From: Chondrus crispus
Lineage: Eukaryota > Rhodophyta > Florideophyceae > Gigartinales > Gigartinaceae
Assembly (NCBI RefSeq): GCF_000350225.1
Contig: NW_005179024.1
Span: 145,789-209,788 of the forward strand
Direction: 5' to 3'
DNA length: 64,000 nucleotides
In this document: positions 50,412-60,029 of the stretch, piece by piece
How the letters are laid out: every line of letters begins with the position of its first letter
How positions within the stretch are numbered: position 1 is the first letter of the stretch
Translations under genes and position numbers: made by a program
Notes under the pieces: generated by a model
Told to the model about the DNA's origin: nothing
The model's database searches: none
The model's input: the letters and a program-made list of their open reading frames with translations, nothing else

Positions 50412-51983
50412 CTAGGTCAGGGCTGGTGGTCTGGACTTTCCCCGCCAGACGAGTCTGATCGGTGTTCCCTGAAATCCAAGGGACTTCCGGAACTGGCCTT
50501 CCATGTAGCGCCGGTAGTTTTCATGGAAAAGTCTGGGCTCATTCACAAACATCGCTATAGTTGGAGGCCGACTCGCGACTTGCGTGCAATAGTAAATGCG
50601 GCCTTGTCTCGCGGTTTTCGTCGCCGGTGGTTTATGCCATTCAACAGCCTCACGTAAAATCTCGTTCAACACAGCTGTGGACACCCTGCGTCGATGTTGT
50701 TCCAATGCTTCTTCGACGAGCCCAATAATCTTGCCGATGCGCTTTTTCTCCAAGACAGACACGAGTTCTACGGGCGCCCACGGTATACAGACGGTTCGGT
50801 CTTTGACATCTCCGACGGCATTAATGTAACTCCTGTTGTCCTTTTCTGTGATAAGGTCCCATTTGTTAGCCAGCACGATGCACCCCTTCCCTTCCGCGGC
50901 GATGCGATCTGCAATTTTCCTGTCCTGTTCGCTGGCCTCAGATACGTCGAGCATGAGCAACACCACATCCGCTCTCCGAATGGCCTTAAACGCTCGGTTG
51001 ATCATGAAAAACTCAGTCCCAAAAGTAACCGCTGTCCTTCGTCGAATACCCGCGGTATCAATTAGCCGATATTGCTTGCCATTCACGGTGATTATTTCAT
51101 CCACCGCATCGCGCGTCGTGCCCGGAATCTCGCTAACAATTGCCCTGTTTTCCCCTGTCATGAGATTAAGCAGGCTGCTCTTTCCGACATTCGGACGGCC
51201 CACAATCGCAATATTAACAACATCCTCCTCAATCTCTCCTTCAATAGGCGGCAATGGCTCGACAACCATATCCATCAGGTCTCCTGTGCCGCTGCCATGT
51301 ATTGCGCTAACTGGGTACGGCTCGCCCAACCCAAGCGACCAAAACTCGGCCGCTTGCGAAAATCCCGCATCGCTCTCGCACTTGTTCACTGCGACAAACA
51401 CGGACGACTTCTTGGTCTCGCGCCGTAGAAATGAGGCGAGCTCGAGATCAAGCGGATTCACGCCCTCCCTTCCGTCTACACAAAGCACCACAACGACGGC
51501 TTCGCGGATAGCGATGAGAGCCTGGGTGCGTATCTCTGGCATAAAGGTTGACTGGTCATCGAAGACCAAACCGCCCGTGTCGACAACCTGGAAGTTGCGC
51601 CCGTTCCATACTCCGGGGCGGTAAGTGCGATCGCGGGTGATGCCGACAACGTTTTCGACGATGGAGCCGTCATGGAACGCGCCGGCTATGCGGTTCACGA
51701 GCGTGGATTTACCGACGTTGGGGCGGCCCACGACGGCGACAATGGGGAGGGTGGAGGTGGCCCGCTTGACGGGAGGCGTATCAAGGTAGGCGTCTTCCTG
51801 GAGAGGGTCCTCGTGAAGTGCGGTGGTGGAGCGAGCGACGAATGGGAGGTGCAGGCTGGGGCGACGACGGGGAGAGTGTGGGCATGGCATTTGCGCCGTT
51901 CGGGAGGCAAGTCTTGAAGGGGTGAAAGAAGAAAAACATGATTTTGGGCATGGGGTAGCAAAGGCCGGCTGTAGGGGAGACAT
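50412..51983 (-). CDS. der: GTPase Der (EngA), organelle-targeted
   Basis: 523 aa with two tandem GTPase domains, the hallmark of Der/EngA. Domain 1 has [19 protein letters not shown] and VNKCESD; domain 2 has [19 protein letters not shown] and ANKWDL. A C-terminal KH-like domain follows ([20 protein letters not shown]). In bacteria Der is required for 50S ribosome maturation. Residues 1-~75 are a Ser/Pro/Arg-rich, acid-poor extension ([20 protein letters not shown]) with an early Phe, fitting a red-algal plastid transit peptide. No intron seen. Confidence 0.94.
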   Translation of the reverse strand: MSPLQPAFATPCPKSCFSSFTPSRLASRTAQMPCPHSPRRRPSLHLPFVARSTTALHEDPLQEDAYLDTPPVKRATSTLPIVAVVGRPNVGKSTLVNRIAGAFHDGSIVENVVGITRDRTYRPGVWNGRNFQVVDTGGLVFDDQSTFMPEIRTQALIAIREAVVVVLCVDGREGVNPLDLELASFLRRETKKSSVFVAVNKCESDAGFSQAAEFWSLGLGEPYPVSAIHGSGTGDLMDMVVEPLPPIEGEIEEDVVNIAIVGRPNVGKSSLLNLMTGENRAIVSEIPGTTRDAVDEIITVNGKQYRLIDTAGIRRRTAVTFGTEFFMINRAFKAIRRADVVLLMLDVSEASEQDRKIADRIAAEGKGCIVLANKWDLITEKDNRSYINAVGDVKDRTVCIPWAPVELVSVLEKKRIGKIIGLVEEALEQHRRRVSTAVLNEILREAVEWHKPPATKTARQGRIYYCTQVASRPPTIAMFVNEPRLFHENYRRYMEGQFRKSLGFQGTPIRLVWRGKSRPPALT

Positions 51984-52485
51984 CGTTAGACACCGGCAGG
52001 TGGACGACGAAAAGTGAAGATCGTCTCTGTGAAAAGAGAACGGTCATCGGCGGGGACTACCCTTGGGTATTTCGCGTTGAGGAGGTGAAACGAATTCCCG
52101 AGATCTCGTGGGACCGATTGAGCGTCTCGGTGTCGGTCACTGATTGGTGCTGAATGACTTCCGCTCAATTTCTTCTGCATGATTGCAATTGAGCGAAGCG
52201 CTACCGCGGCAAGTGTCACCGCGGCAAGTGTCACCGCCTGTGCATGTGTGTTTCATGCCATCTCATGATCCGCCATGGTACTGTATGATACACTGTTAGC
52301 GTTTTCAAGTCTTGTCCCATCAACATGTACAAGGGCCGAGTCTTAAATCAGGCGTGATCGGTTTGAGTCGCCCTCCCATCTATCTTTCACATAGTGGTTC
52401 CCACGTCTTCTTCAGACGCTCTGGCTCACGCATCACGCATTTCAGCTTTCCTTCCCCCCCTTCAGTCCCCCCTCCCTCATTCACC
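51984..52485. other. Divergent intergenic region
   Basis: Between divergent Der and HSF genes. Positions 52430-52485 on the + strand are C/T-rich and lead to the HSF start. A short direct repeat AAGTGTCACCGC occurs at about 52210-52233. No heat-shock elements (repeated nGAAn) were seen with confidence. Confidence 0.4.
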
Positions 52486-53880
52486 ATGAGCTCCTCCTCC
52501 GGGCCAGCGCAACCACCCCCCTTCCCGACCAAGTTGTTCCAACTCGTCAACGATGCGTCCATCGACGAGCTTGTGTCGTGGACCGATGACGCCGGCCGTT
52601 CCTTCACTGTGCACAAGCCGAGCGAATTCGGGCGCGACATCCTCCCCAAGTTTTTCAAGCACAACAACTTCTCCTCCTTTGTGCGCCAGCTCAACCAGTA
52701 CGGCTTCCACAAGCAAGACCCGGACCGCTGGATGTTTGGTCACGAAAAGTTTCGCTGCGGAAGGCCAGACCTCCTTCGTGACATCACGCGGCGAAGACCA
52801 AAGTCCCAGGCGGCGAGCCAGGCTAGCCAGGCTGTCGTCGCCCCGGGGACGCTCGCGCATAAAGCCGTCGTTGAGCTTGGCAACTACGGTATTGAGGGAG
52901 AGGTAAAAGCACTAAAGAGGGATAAGGATCTGCTTATTAGGGAGCTTGTTGTTACGCGACAGGCGGAGGAGAAGCTCAAGAACAAATGCGACAACCTCGA
53001 AAACAGGATGGAAGACTTGGAAAGCAACTCAAAGCAAATGCAGGCCTTCATCATGCACTACTTTTCTCAGGTGCTCCAGCCATATTCGGAAGCCATGGCG
53101 TCTCGGAAAAGAAAACGCATTATGTCATCTTCCGAAGCGGAAATGACCGACGTTGTCACTGAAGCCAACAGTCCACCGCGTTCCACTTCCCAGCCTGTCT
53201 CACATGCCCCACAGCCGCCACCCGGAATGGATGCTCTGCGAGCCATGATGCAGCAAATGCAGATGAACATGTCCCGATCTCCTTCGACCCCACGCGTACG
53301 AAGTTCACAGCCAGGGCCCTCGCCGTCGTTGCTGAAAAGCTCGGAGGAGCCTTCCTCCCCTGCAAAGCTCGCTTTCGCTCCAGCAACCGTCCAAGAACTA
53401 CACGAAGAACTGCCTCCGATTTCGCCTGCTGCAAATCCGGCTGTTCACAATCTGCTCTCTCCATACTCGTCTGCACGAATTAAGGGCGGCATATCGGTAC
53501 GTGAACCTGGAGACTCTTCGATGTCCATTCACGATGAGGCCCTGGGGTTATTGGAAGAATTGCCTTCCACCCCAAATTCAAGTTTGACGATGGACGCCAT
53601 CGAGTCTGCGCTTAACAATAGCGCCGACAAACCGAACGGACATTTGGACACGCCGGACTTTTGTGGCAAGGGTTTTGACGACGTGAATGGCGAAGTATCC
53701 GCAGCAACTAACGTCAACACTGGCTGCGACCGTGACGAAAAGGCCATCGAGGACTTCCTTGACTTGGATTCAGATGGCGCTCCATTGCCACCTCCACTTT
53801 CTCATTTGCCGGAGGGGACTGATATACACGCACTGGCGGAACGAATCGAAGGCTTTCAAGAGCGCACACAGAATCTCTAA
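52486..53880 (+). CDS. HSF: Heat-shock transcription factor
   Basis: 464 aa from MSSSSGPAQPPPFPTKLFQL. The winged-helix HSF DNA-binding domain spans residues ~12-105, with the signature FKHNNFSSFVRQLNQYGFHK. After a linker comes a heptad-repeat oligomerisation region (residues ~125-205, EVKALKRDKDLLIRELVVTR), then a nuclear signal ASRKRKRIM and a Pro/Ser/Glu-rich activation region. An acidic C-terminus has aromatic/large residues (EKAIEDFLDLDSDG). It trimerises and binds heat-shock elements. The frame is open 58 codons upstream in a Ser/Pro-rich leader; 52486 was chosen because the family N-terminus starts just before the DNA-binding domain. Confidence 0.95.
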   Translation: MSSSSGPAQPPPFPTKLFQLVNDASIDELVSWTDDAGRSFTVHKPSEFGRDILPKFFKHNNFSSFVRQLNQYGFHKQDPDRWMFGHEKFRCGRPDLLRDITRRRPKSQAASQASQAVVAPGTLAHKAVVELGNYGIEGEVKALKRDKDLLIRELVVTRQAEEKLKNKCDNLENRMEDLESNSKQMQAFIMHYFSQVLQPYSEAMASRKRKRIMSSSEAEMTDVVTEANSPPRSTSQPVSHAPQPPPGMDALRAMMQQMQMNMSRSPSTPRVRSSQPGPSPSLLKSSEEPSSPAKLAFAPATVQELHEELPPISPAANPAVHNLLSPYSSARIKGGISVREPGDSSMSIHDEALGLLEELPSTPNSSLTMDAIESALNNSADKPNGHLDTPDFCGKGFDDVNGEVSAATNVNTGCDRDEKAIEDFLDLDSDGAPLPPPLSHLPEGTDIHALAERIEGFQERTQNL

Positions 53881-54503
53881 GTCTATATGTACATAAAGGG
53901 ACGAATATGTACATACTATTTGTCGCCCACTAGTTTCGTTGCAGAGACGACGATACCAAGATATCAGTACCTCGAATCCATGCACGATGATTGCCTGGTC
54001 TTCGCAAGAGTCATTGACCCATGCACCCAGTTATGAAACCGTGCCATTCGATTAGAAGCGTCGGTTGCCGCAACTTTTTCCTGAGTGCATCATGACGCGC
54101 GAGAGATACTGAAGGGATGGGCACTGGAAAGACTCGCTCGATCACCATAGACGGAATGGTTATCTAACGGAAAGGCTAACTTCGCCCCGTTCCTGAGGTC
54201 AACGCAGACGGATCCCGCAAGCAGACAATTTGAATCCTGGTTCATGACGTGAAAAGTGAATTTCACTAATTCCTAACTACGAATTTTGCCAGAGATTGTA
54301 CTGTATTTTACACGGAAGGTCCAGCGCAGATCGCGAGCAGCGTTGCGGAAAGAGTTTACCTTCGAGAGGTAATTCACATCCTTGGTCAAGTACAACTCGC
54401 AGATCTTCCACGCCTCAATTGTCATCCACTCTTCAAAACTGCCCCAGATTTGCAACGAACACTCCAGAGGAAGCCTTTGGAGTCATCGTGTATATCTGTT
54501 GCA
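53881..54503. other. Intergenic region
   Basis: 3' region of HSF and 5' region of the cupin gene; no gene recognised. Confidence 0.4.
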
Positions 54504-54848
54504 ATGAGCGACAAACAAGTTGCCCCAACGCCCGTATTTTCAAGCTTCTTTAACAATATTCCCATCGGAGCTGATGAAGAGGAATTCAAAATACTCGCAG
54601 AGAGTAACGGTCTAGTCATCGAACGCATCGTTTCCCATGGACATACTTCTTCAGAATGGTATGATCAAGAAGAAACTGAATTTTGCTCCGTGTTGAAAGG
54701 AGCGGCCGACTTACTCTTCAAGGACTCGCTGGCAGTTAGAATGAATATAGGGGACTGGGTAATCATTCCACCTCACGCCAAACATAAAGTCACATGGACT
54801 ATCGAATCTGAGCCGACCATATGGGTTGCTGTGAAATGGAAAAAATAA
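54504..54848 (+). CDS. Small cupin-domain protein
   Basis: 114 aa from MSDKQVAPTPVFSSFFNNIP. A single cupin barrel carries RIVSHGHTSSEWYDQEETEF (motif 1, His and Glu as metal ligands) and GDWVIIPPHAKHKVTW (motif 2, His ligands), ending PTIWVAVKWKK. Length and sequence resemble small bacterial cupins of unknown substrate. The frame is open 18 codons upstream; 54504 is the Met directly before the conserved part. A perfect palindrome (GATATCTT-C-AAGATATC) lies at 54855-54871, six bases after the stop. Bacterial origin by transfer or from the plastid ancestor is possible but untested. Confidence 0.85.
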   Translation: MSDKQVAPTPVFSSFFNNIPIGADEEEFKILAESNGLVIERIVSHGHTSSEWYDQEETEFCSVLKGAADLLFKDSLAVRMNIGDWVIIPPHAKHKVTWTIESEPTIWVAVKWKK

Positions 54849-54854
54849 ATGTTT

Positions 54855-54871
54855 GATATCTTCAAGATATC
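54855..54871. repeat. Palindrome directly after the cupin stop
   Basis: 8-bp arms GATATCTT/AAGATATC with a one-base centre. Could be a 3'-UTR hairpin; no function known. Confidence 0.7.
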
Positions 54872-54971
54872 GAGTCTAGGATTACATACATCTTCAAGTT
54901 CCATTCTACGCACGGAAGGGAACTGTGGGGAGCCCCGTCAACAGTGGTTGTGATGGAGAACACTAGCACAG

Positions 54972-56447
54972 TCATGAACTCGCTTCCACCTGCTTATTTG
55001 TTTGCGCTTTGCCTGCATCCTCAACTGTTTTTGCCGGTTCCTTGGTATCAACCTTCTGAGGAGCGTTCGGAGCTACATTCTCTGAATCCTTTGGGGCCTC
55101 GTCAGGGGATGCCTGAATTGCCTCGCTCTCCGCATTGCGCTTGGCACCAGCCTTTTGTATCGCTTCTGCGGCAGAATCCTTACCTGGTGCAGCTTCTTGT
55201 GTTTTCGTCTCGTCTTCTTTGGGCCCTTCCCCATTCCCCTTGTTAGAATCGGCAGACGGCTTCTTAGATGAAAGCGATTCTGTCGACTTCTTCGTTTCCT
55301 CCCCACTCTTTTCATCTGCAACATCCCCGTCCTTCTCCTTGTCAGATTCATCCTTCCCGGCAGATGTAGACTTGCCGTTTGTCTTGTCTCCGTTTTCCGT
55401 CGGCATCGGATTGCCCTTGTCCCCTGTTTCATTTGTATCCTGTTCTTTCTCAACGTCGTTCTCTTTCCCCTTCGCGGAAGAGTTCTCCGATACCCGAGTT
55501 TTACTTTCTTTGACGAGCCGTTCTTTTTCCACGCGTTCCTGTTCCTGTCGCGCTTCTCTCTCTTCCCTCTCCTTTTTCGCGCGTTCCCACTCTTGCTGCT
55601 CCAAATCCGCGGGCTTAAGCCCAGCAGGCTTGAGGCGACTCGCAGGATCCGGCCCCGCCGCGCGGATAATATCCGCCAACGTCATCTTCTTTTTAGTGCG
55701 CTCACGTTCTTTCTTCTTCGCCTCGCGTCGCTTTTGCCTTTCAAGCTTTTCCAACCGCTGCTTCTCCGGGTCGACTTCCGCATCATCATCGTCGTCACCA
55801 CTGCCCATGCGCGGAGGTGGTGGTGGAGGCGGTGGTGGAGGCGGGCCACCCACTGGTGGAGCCGGCGTGCCCGCCGTTGGGCCCGCGACTCCCGGGGTGT
55901 TCGGATACGCAAAGCCCGGCGGCGACGGGCCGTGGGACATCGAGGGTCTGCGCGAGCGCGGCAAGGCCTCCCAACGAGCATTTGGTGGGGTCCCCGCCGG
56001 TTGTCTTGGTGCTCTTCCCGGGGCAGGCGGGTCGAGGCGACCAATTTCCCTACGCAGGCTATCAAGTTCCGACTCGAGAGCCGCCAATTTGTCCGAGCGC
56101 ATGGCTCTCGAATAGGCCTCTCGCTCCTTTGCGCGGCGGCGGCGGCGGGCTTCTAGCTCCGCTTCGAGCTCGGCGTCGGTCATGGTAGACACCTTTTTAG
56201 ACAGGCGCGAGGACGCGGGCCGACGCCCAAGGCCGGAGGTGGAGGGCTTCATGGGTCTGGAGAGACGTGTTCTGCGTGGTCTGCGTGCAGAGCGCTTCTT
56301 GTAGGTGGAGGAGGACGCGTAGGCTTGGGCGGTGGAGGACATGGAGGTGCTCGTCTCGCGGATGTATGCGACAAAGTCGCGGACCAGGCGGTCGCCGGTG
56401 AGCTTCGCAGCAGCGGCGGCGGCTAGCAACGCCATAGCGTCGACCAT
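54972..56447 (-). CDS. Proline-rich, highly charged protein, hypothetical
   Basis: 491 aa from MVDAMALLAAAAAAKLTGDR. Residues ~100-150 are Arg/Glu-rich and probably coiled-coil (MTDAELEAELEARRRRRAKE; LAALESELDSLRREIGRL). A polyproline stretch of 11 prolines near residue 205 is followed by an acidic patch and a Lys/Arg/Glu helix ending KKKMTLADIIRAAGPDPASR. The C-terminal 200 residues are Lys/Glu/Asp/Ser-rich and disordered. Polyproline beside a short amphipathic helix recalls actin- or profilin-binding proteins, but I do not recognise a family. The upstream in-frame extension (to 56666) was rejected as leader sequence. Confidence 0.75.
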   Translation of the reverse strand: MVDAMALLAAAAAAKLTGDRLVRDFVAYIRETSTSMSSTAQAYASSSTYKKRSARRPRRTRLSRPMKPSTSGLGRRPASSRLSKKVSTMTDAELEAELEARRRRRAKEREAYSRAMRSDKLAALESELDSLRREIGRLDPPAPGRAPRQPAGTPPNARWEALPRSRRPSMSHGPSPPGFAYPNTPGVAGPTAGTPAPPVGGPPPPPPPPPPPRMGSGDDDDDAEVDPEKQRLEKLERQKRREAKKKERERTKKKMTLADIIRAAGPDPASRLKPAGLKPADLEQQEWERAKKEREEREARQEQERVEKERLVKESKTRVSENSSAKGKENDVEKEQDTNETGDKGNPMPTENGDKTNGKSTSAGKDESDKEKDGDVADEKSGEETKKSTESLSSKKPSADSNKGNGEGPKEDETKTQEAAPGKDSAAEAIQKAGAKRNAESEAIQASPDEAPKDSENVAPNAPQKVDTKEPAKTVEDAGKAQTNKQVEASS

Positions 56448-58487
56448 AGTGGCGGGGAGATATCGCTGGAGCGATAGGTAGATCAGAGATCGGTGTGAAG
56501 GATGTGTGTGTATATGTAGATGAGGAGGGCAGGTGGCGGAGCAAGGCGAGGCAGAATAGGAGAAGCGGAACATTGGGGACATTTCGAGCGAGCCGTTCTG
56601 CGCCAGACAGCGCTGAGGGCGGGTGCTACGCGGCCCAATCAATGCTGCTGTTTCGGCGGGGTTCAAAGTTTCGAAATTTCCCCCGTTTTATTCCATTGAT
56701 TTCGAGAGGGGTAGCTTAACGAATCCTTCACTGTCAATATCAGATCTGTAATGCTGCGCGAATTCACGAGAGTCGCCCAAATCGCCACGTGTCCACGGCG
56801 AAAAAGGGAGTGGGCCTCCGCGAGGTGCTTTTGGCCCGAGAGATAGCGACATCATCGTGCTCCTCTTTGTGCCCTATCTGATGCGCGCTGTTCAATGTTG
56901 CGCCTTTCATACACCATGCTTCTTTCATACAGTAACGTTGCAAAATGTTCACATGTCACAGTGAGAGGATACTTCCCAGAAGCGAAGTATGTGTGCTTCC
57001 CTTCTACGCCCCTTTTCGCCTGTGGAGTATCCCGAACCCCTACGGACAAAGCCATTTAAGACCTAGCTTTTTGAACTGTACAACGTAGGGTTCAAAAGCT
57101 AGCTTTGCCAGGAATTCTGGTTTCCTACGACGTAGGGAAACTGAATTCCCGGAAAAGCCGAAATGGTTGCCTCCTTAGGTCTTTTCAGGGCACCTTTCGC
57201 AGTTCAATTTGAAATCCAAGAATGCTTTTTTCTCTCGACACCCAAACGCATCTCTGATTAGGTCTCGCTGTGAACAGAAAAGGCCTAACCTTGTTCATGG
57301 GCCGCCATCAAAACGGACGCTTCCATTCGACATACATTCCTTCCTTGTTTCTTTTGTTTTTGCTATACTTGTCTTCTACTCCATGGAGACGTCGCTTGGT
57401 ACAACCTCTTGTTCGTCGAATACTCGGAGGGGAGGGTAGAGACAGAAGGCGTAATGGGCGATAAAATCTTGTCCTGTATTTCTACGCTATCCCGTTACAG
57501 CGATTCCTAGTAGTATTGCTTTAGCGAAAAGCCATTGGTCACAAATACAAGAGACTTCCTTAGAGCTCCAGTTTACTCCTTTTGCTCATCCTACCGTAAA
57601 ACGCATGAGGAAAGAGTTTGCAGAAAGCATCCCTGAACCGTTAATGGACTACTGTACTTTGCCTAAATCTACATTCAAAAACAAAATAGAGCAGGATCTT
57701 TTGTCTGCTTTAGCATCTTGCAGTGGATTGGTCTCAACATCCGTTCTCTGAGTATATGACACGAGCCTACTTAGGCTACCCATGTCTTGCACTTCTTCGA
57801 TTCTGCCGTAAGCATTGGAAAGTATTAACGCCCAAGGCCCAGTTTCCGGCAGCTCCCACGATGACACTGAACGCCTCCAGTGAACTCTTCTCAAAGAGGT
57901 CGGGCTCAGCAGGGTTCTGCACTTTAACAGAAATAATAGCAACTCCATATGCTTGCACGACTGAAGCAACACAATGCCAAATGTAGTCCTATTAGCAGTA
58001 GATCTAGAAATAGACTTTGTGAACTATGTGAATACCTGGGGCACAATGATTTTATGTGTTCTGCTTCACATGTTGCTCAACAGAAAGGATTGCATCATGA
58101 GATCTATAGCTAAGATGCATGTGTTACGCATCGACCTGAACAGTAATCGAACAGTTTTCGGGTGGTGTTTTCAGAAATATATATGGAGAGTCGGCTGCGA
58201 AAGTGTTCAAGCATATAGCGGCGTTCTCAAACCAACTTTTTGTGCCAAGAACAAGGTTATTGAGGTACGGTATGAGGGGGGTTGCTGGGACCCTGCCACA
58301 CTGTACATTTTTTCGAAATGATTTTTTAATTGGCAAAGGCGCCACTCCTGGCCCATGAGAGCTCAGCTCACCTGATCTGCTGTCCGAAGTCGTAGTTAAA
58401 CGACTGGAGGATTTCCAACTAGCGATGCAGAGGTGTGCCACACCAACTCTGTGTTGAAGGCTCTTCCCAAGATAGTCCATTCTTTCA
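56448..58487. other. Intergenic region, no gene recognised
   Basis: About 2 kb. Short frames (for example at 57209-57439, 57723-57986, 57974-58321) have no recognisable composition or family. It contains the folded element at 57058-57183. It could hold an intron-rich or non-coding gene that I cannot resolve. Confidence 0.4.
57058..57183. repeat. Structured three-stem inverted-repeat element
   Basis: Outer stem AAGACCT (57058-57064) pairs with AGGTCTT (57177-57183). Inner stem 1 is TAGCTTTTTGAAC (57064-57076) with GTTCAAAAGCTA (57090-57101). Inner stem 2 is GGAATTCTGGTTTCCTACG (57111-57129) with CGTAGGGAAACTGAATTCC (57131-57149). The layout resembles a three-way junction. It may be a small inverted-repeat transposon remnant or a structured RNA. 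Confidence 0.55.
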
Positions 58488-58956
58488 ATGCAGGGCGGTT
58501 TCATTTTATCAACCCCGGTTCTTATTGAATCTCCCTCCTGGCTACATGGCCGAACTCAGCAGAGGGTATTGCCCCGTTTCGCAGCCGTTAATTTGAGGAA
58601 ACGATGTCGCAGCCCGGTGGCACTTGCAAGCAATGCACTCATTTCCCAGTCAATCCCACTGCTCCTTGCAGAAGAAGACCTTACACGCCAAATCTTTATG
58701 GGTGGAATTGGTATCATTATGTCTGGTATTGTTGGTGTCTTCATTGTGTCACTGCTTATCCGCAACAACATGGAAGCGGTAAGTAATCAGCGTAATACTT
58801 TGCCACGCGGGTCGGACAGATTTGCAGCAACAGTATCGAGTTGTCTGACTCGGTTATTTATTTCAATTCTTCACCGTTATGTGTTGCAATATTCAACATG
58901 GATATCATTGCCTGCAGATTGAGCGAGAGATACAGCAAAGAGACATGAACGACTGA
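58488..58956 (+). CDS. One-helix membrane protein, probably plastid, with an intron
   Basis: Two exons, 58488-58778 and 58918-58956, give 109 aa. The intron (58779-58917, 139 nt) begins GTAAGT, ends CCTGCAG and is phase 0, joining NNMEA to IEREIQQRDMND and a TGA. Without splicing the frame runs into unrelated sequence. Residues 1-~50 are Ser/Arg/Pro-rich without acidic residues beyond one Glu and start MQGGFILSTP, like a red-algal plastid transit peptide with an early Phe. A helix at ~70-91 (FMGGIGIIMSGIVGVFIVSL) spans the membrane and is followed by a charged tail. No family recognised; a thylakoid or envelope protein is inference. A further upstream exon cannot be excluded. Confidence 0.7.
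58779..58917 (+). other. Spliceosomal intron
   Basis: 139 nt, donor GTAAGT, acceptor TGCAG after a T-rich stretch. It is the only intron supported in the window. Confidence 0.75.
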
Positions 58957-59108
58957 GTTCCTGGACAAAGTAACGGTGCTTTACGTTGGGTAGTGGCATG
59001 CACACAAAGCAGACGTGGGCACTTGCCTTGGAGTATACATAATATACGCTTATGCGGCGAGCGAGCTCAAGGATATCTAAATAAGCACCTAGGAAAGAAC
59101 GAAAGTCC

Positions 59109-60029
59109 CTACTTTGCTGTTAACTTTGCCAATACCTTCTTCGCGAGGGCATCTTCAAGCAAGCCATGTCTCAGCATCCACGTCTCCGCCATGGTTGAGT
59201 TTTTCCCCCTTTTGCGTTTTTCGTGATACATACTTTGATAGAACAGCCGTGCAGGATCGTTTTCCAGGGGTACCTCCCTCCGCTGACCCGGTTTCTCAAA
59301 TTTCTTCGAAGGCGCATCATCTTGCCTTTTGACTTTTCGTGAAGTATTGGTAGTAGTCTTTGACGCTGCCTTTCGCGTCGTAGTTGTAGTTTTGCGGCGC
59401 TTCGTCGCAGGTGTCTTTTTTGTCGGCGCTCTTCTCTTCCTGGGTTCCGTTTTCCTTGGGATACGTGCGGCAAGAGGAATGTCATCATCCGAGTCTGATT
59501 CCCCGTCTGCGGCAAGCCCCTCGTCCTTGGCTTTAGCTTTCAGTTCGCTCTTCGGTTGGGCAGTGAAAGGGCGTTTATGCAACCTGCTAAAAGTACCAGT
59601 GCTCGCTGATAAAGGAACATCATCATCACTATCATCGTCCGGGTCGTCTTCGTAGGCTGCGTCTCCACTCGAATCTGGTTGACTTCCAAGAGCAGGATCA
59701 TTGCAGAGTTCGGCATCAAGCGGTTGATTGTCATCGTAGTCTTCATCGTCACGGTCTTCATCATCCTCACCGTCATCACTGACCTCGTCACCATCAACTT
59801 GGTCTTCAGCGTCTTGCGGTCCTTCTACACTTTCTTGCTCATTGTCCTCGTCATCATTCTCGTCGTCATCGCTTTCAGAATCTCCCTCTTCAATCTCAAT
59901 CTCGACTTCCTCATTCTCGTCTTCGTCGTCCGCGTCGACCTCCATTTTCGTTTCGAAAGTCTCATCAGAGTTATTCGACGACCCGTGAATTTGGTCCAAA
60001 GGGACATCACTGTCGCTGTCAGAGTCCAT
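59109..60029 (-). CDS. Acidic/basic nuclear-type protein with SDDD(I/V)PL repeats
   Basis: 306 aa from MDSDSDSDVPLDQIHGS. Residues 1-~150 are extremely acidic (Asp/Glu/Ser), with likely CK2 sites. Residues ~180-250 are Lys/Arg/Thr-rich with nuclear-signal-like runs (RKTEPRKRRAPTKKTPATKR). The last ~55 residues look folded (DPARLFYQSMYHEKRKRGKN; WMLRHGLLEDALAKKVLAKL). The motif DSDVPL / DSDDDVPL / DSDDDIPL occurs three times. The charge layout suggests a chromatin or nucleolar protein; no family is recognised. It has no intron. Confidence 0.8.
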   Translation of the reverse strand: MDSDSDSDVPLDQIHGSSNNSDETFETKMEVDADDEDENEEVEIEIEEGDSESDDDENDDEDNEQESVEGPQDAEDQVDGDEVSDDGEDDEDRDDEDYDDNQPLDAELCNDPALGSQPDSSGDAAYEDDPDDDSDDDVPLSASTGTFSRLHKRPFTAQPKSELKAKAKDEGLAADGESDSDDDIPLAARIPRKTEPRKRRAPTKKTPATKRRKTTTTTRKAASKTTTNTSRKVKRQDDAPSKKFEKPGQRREVPLENDPARLFYQSMYHEKRKRGKNSTMAETWMLRHGLLEDALAKKVLAKLTAK

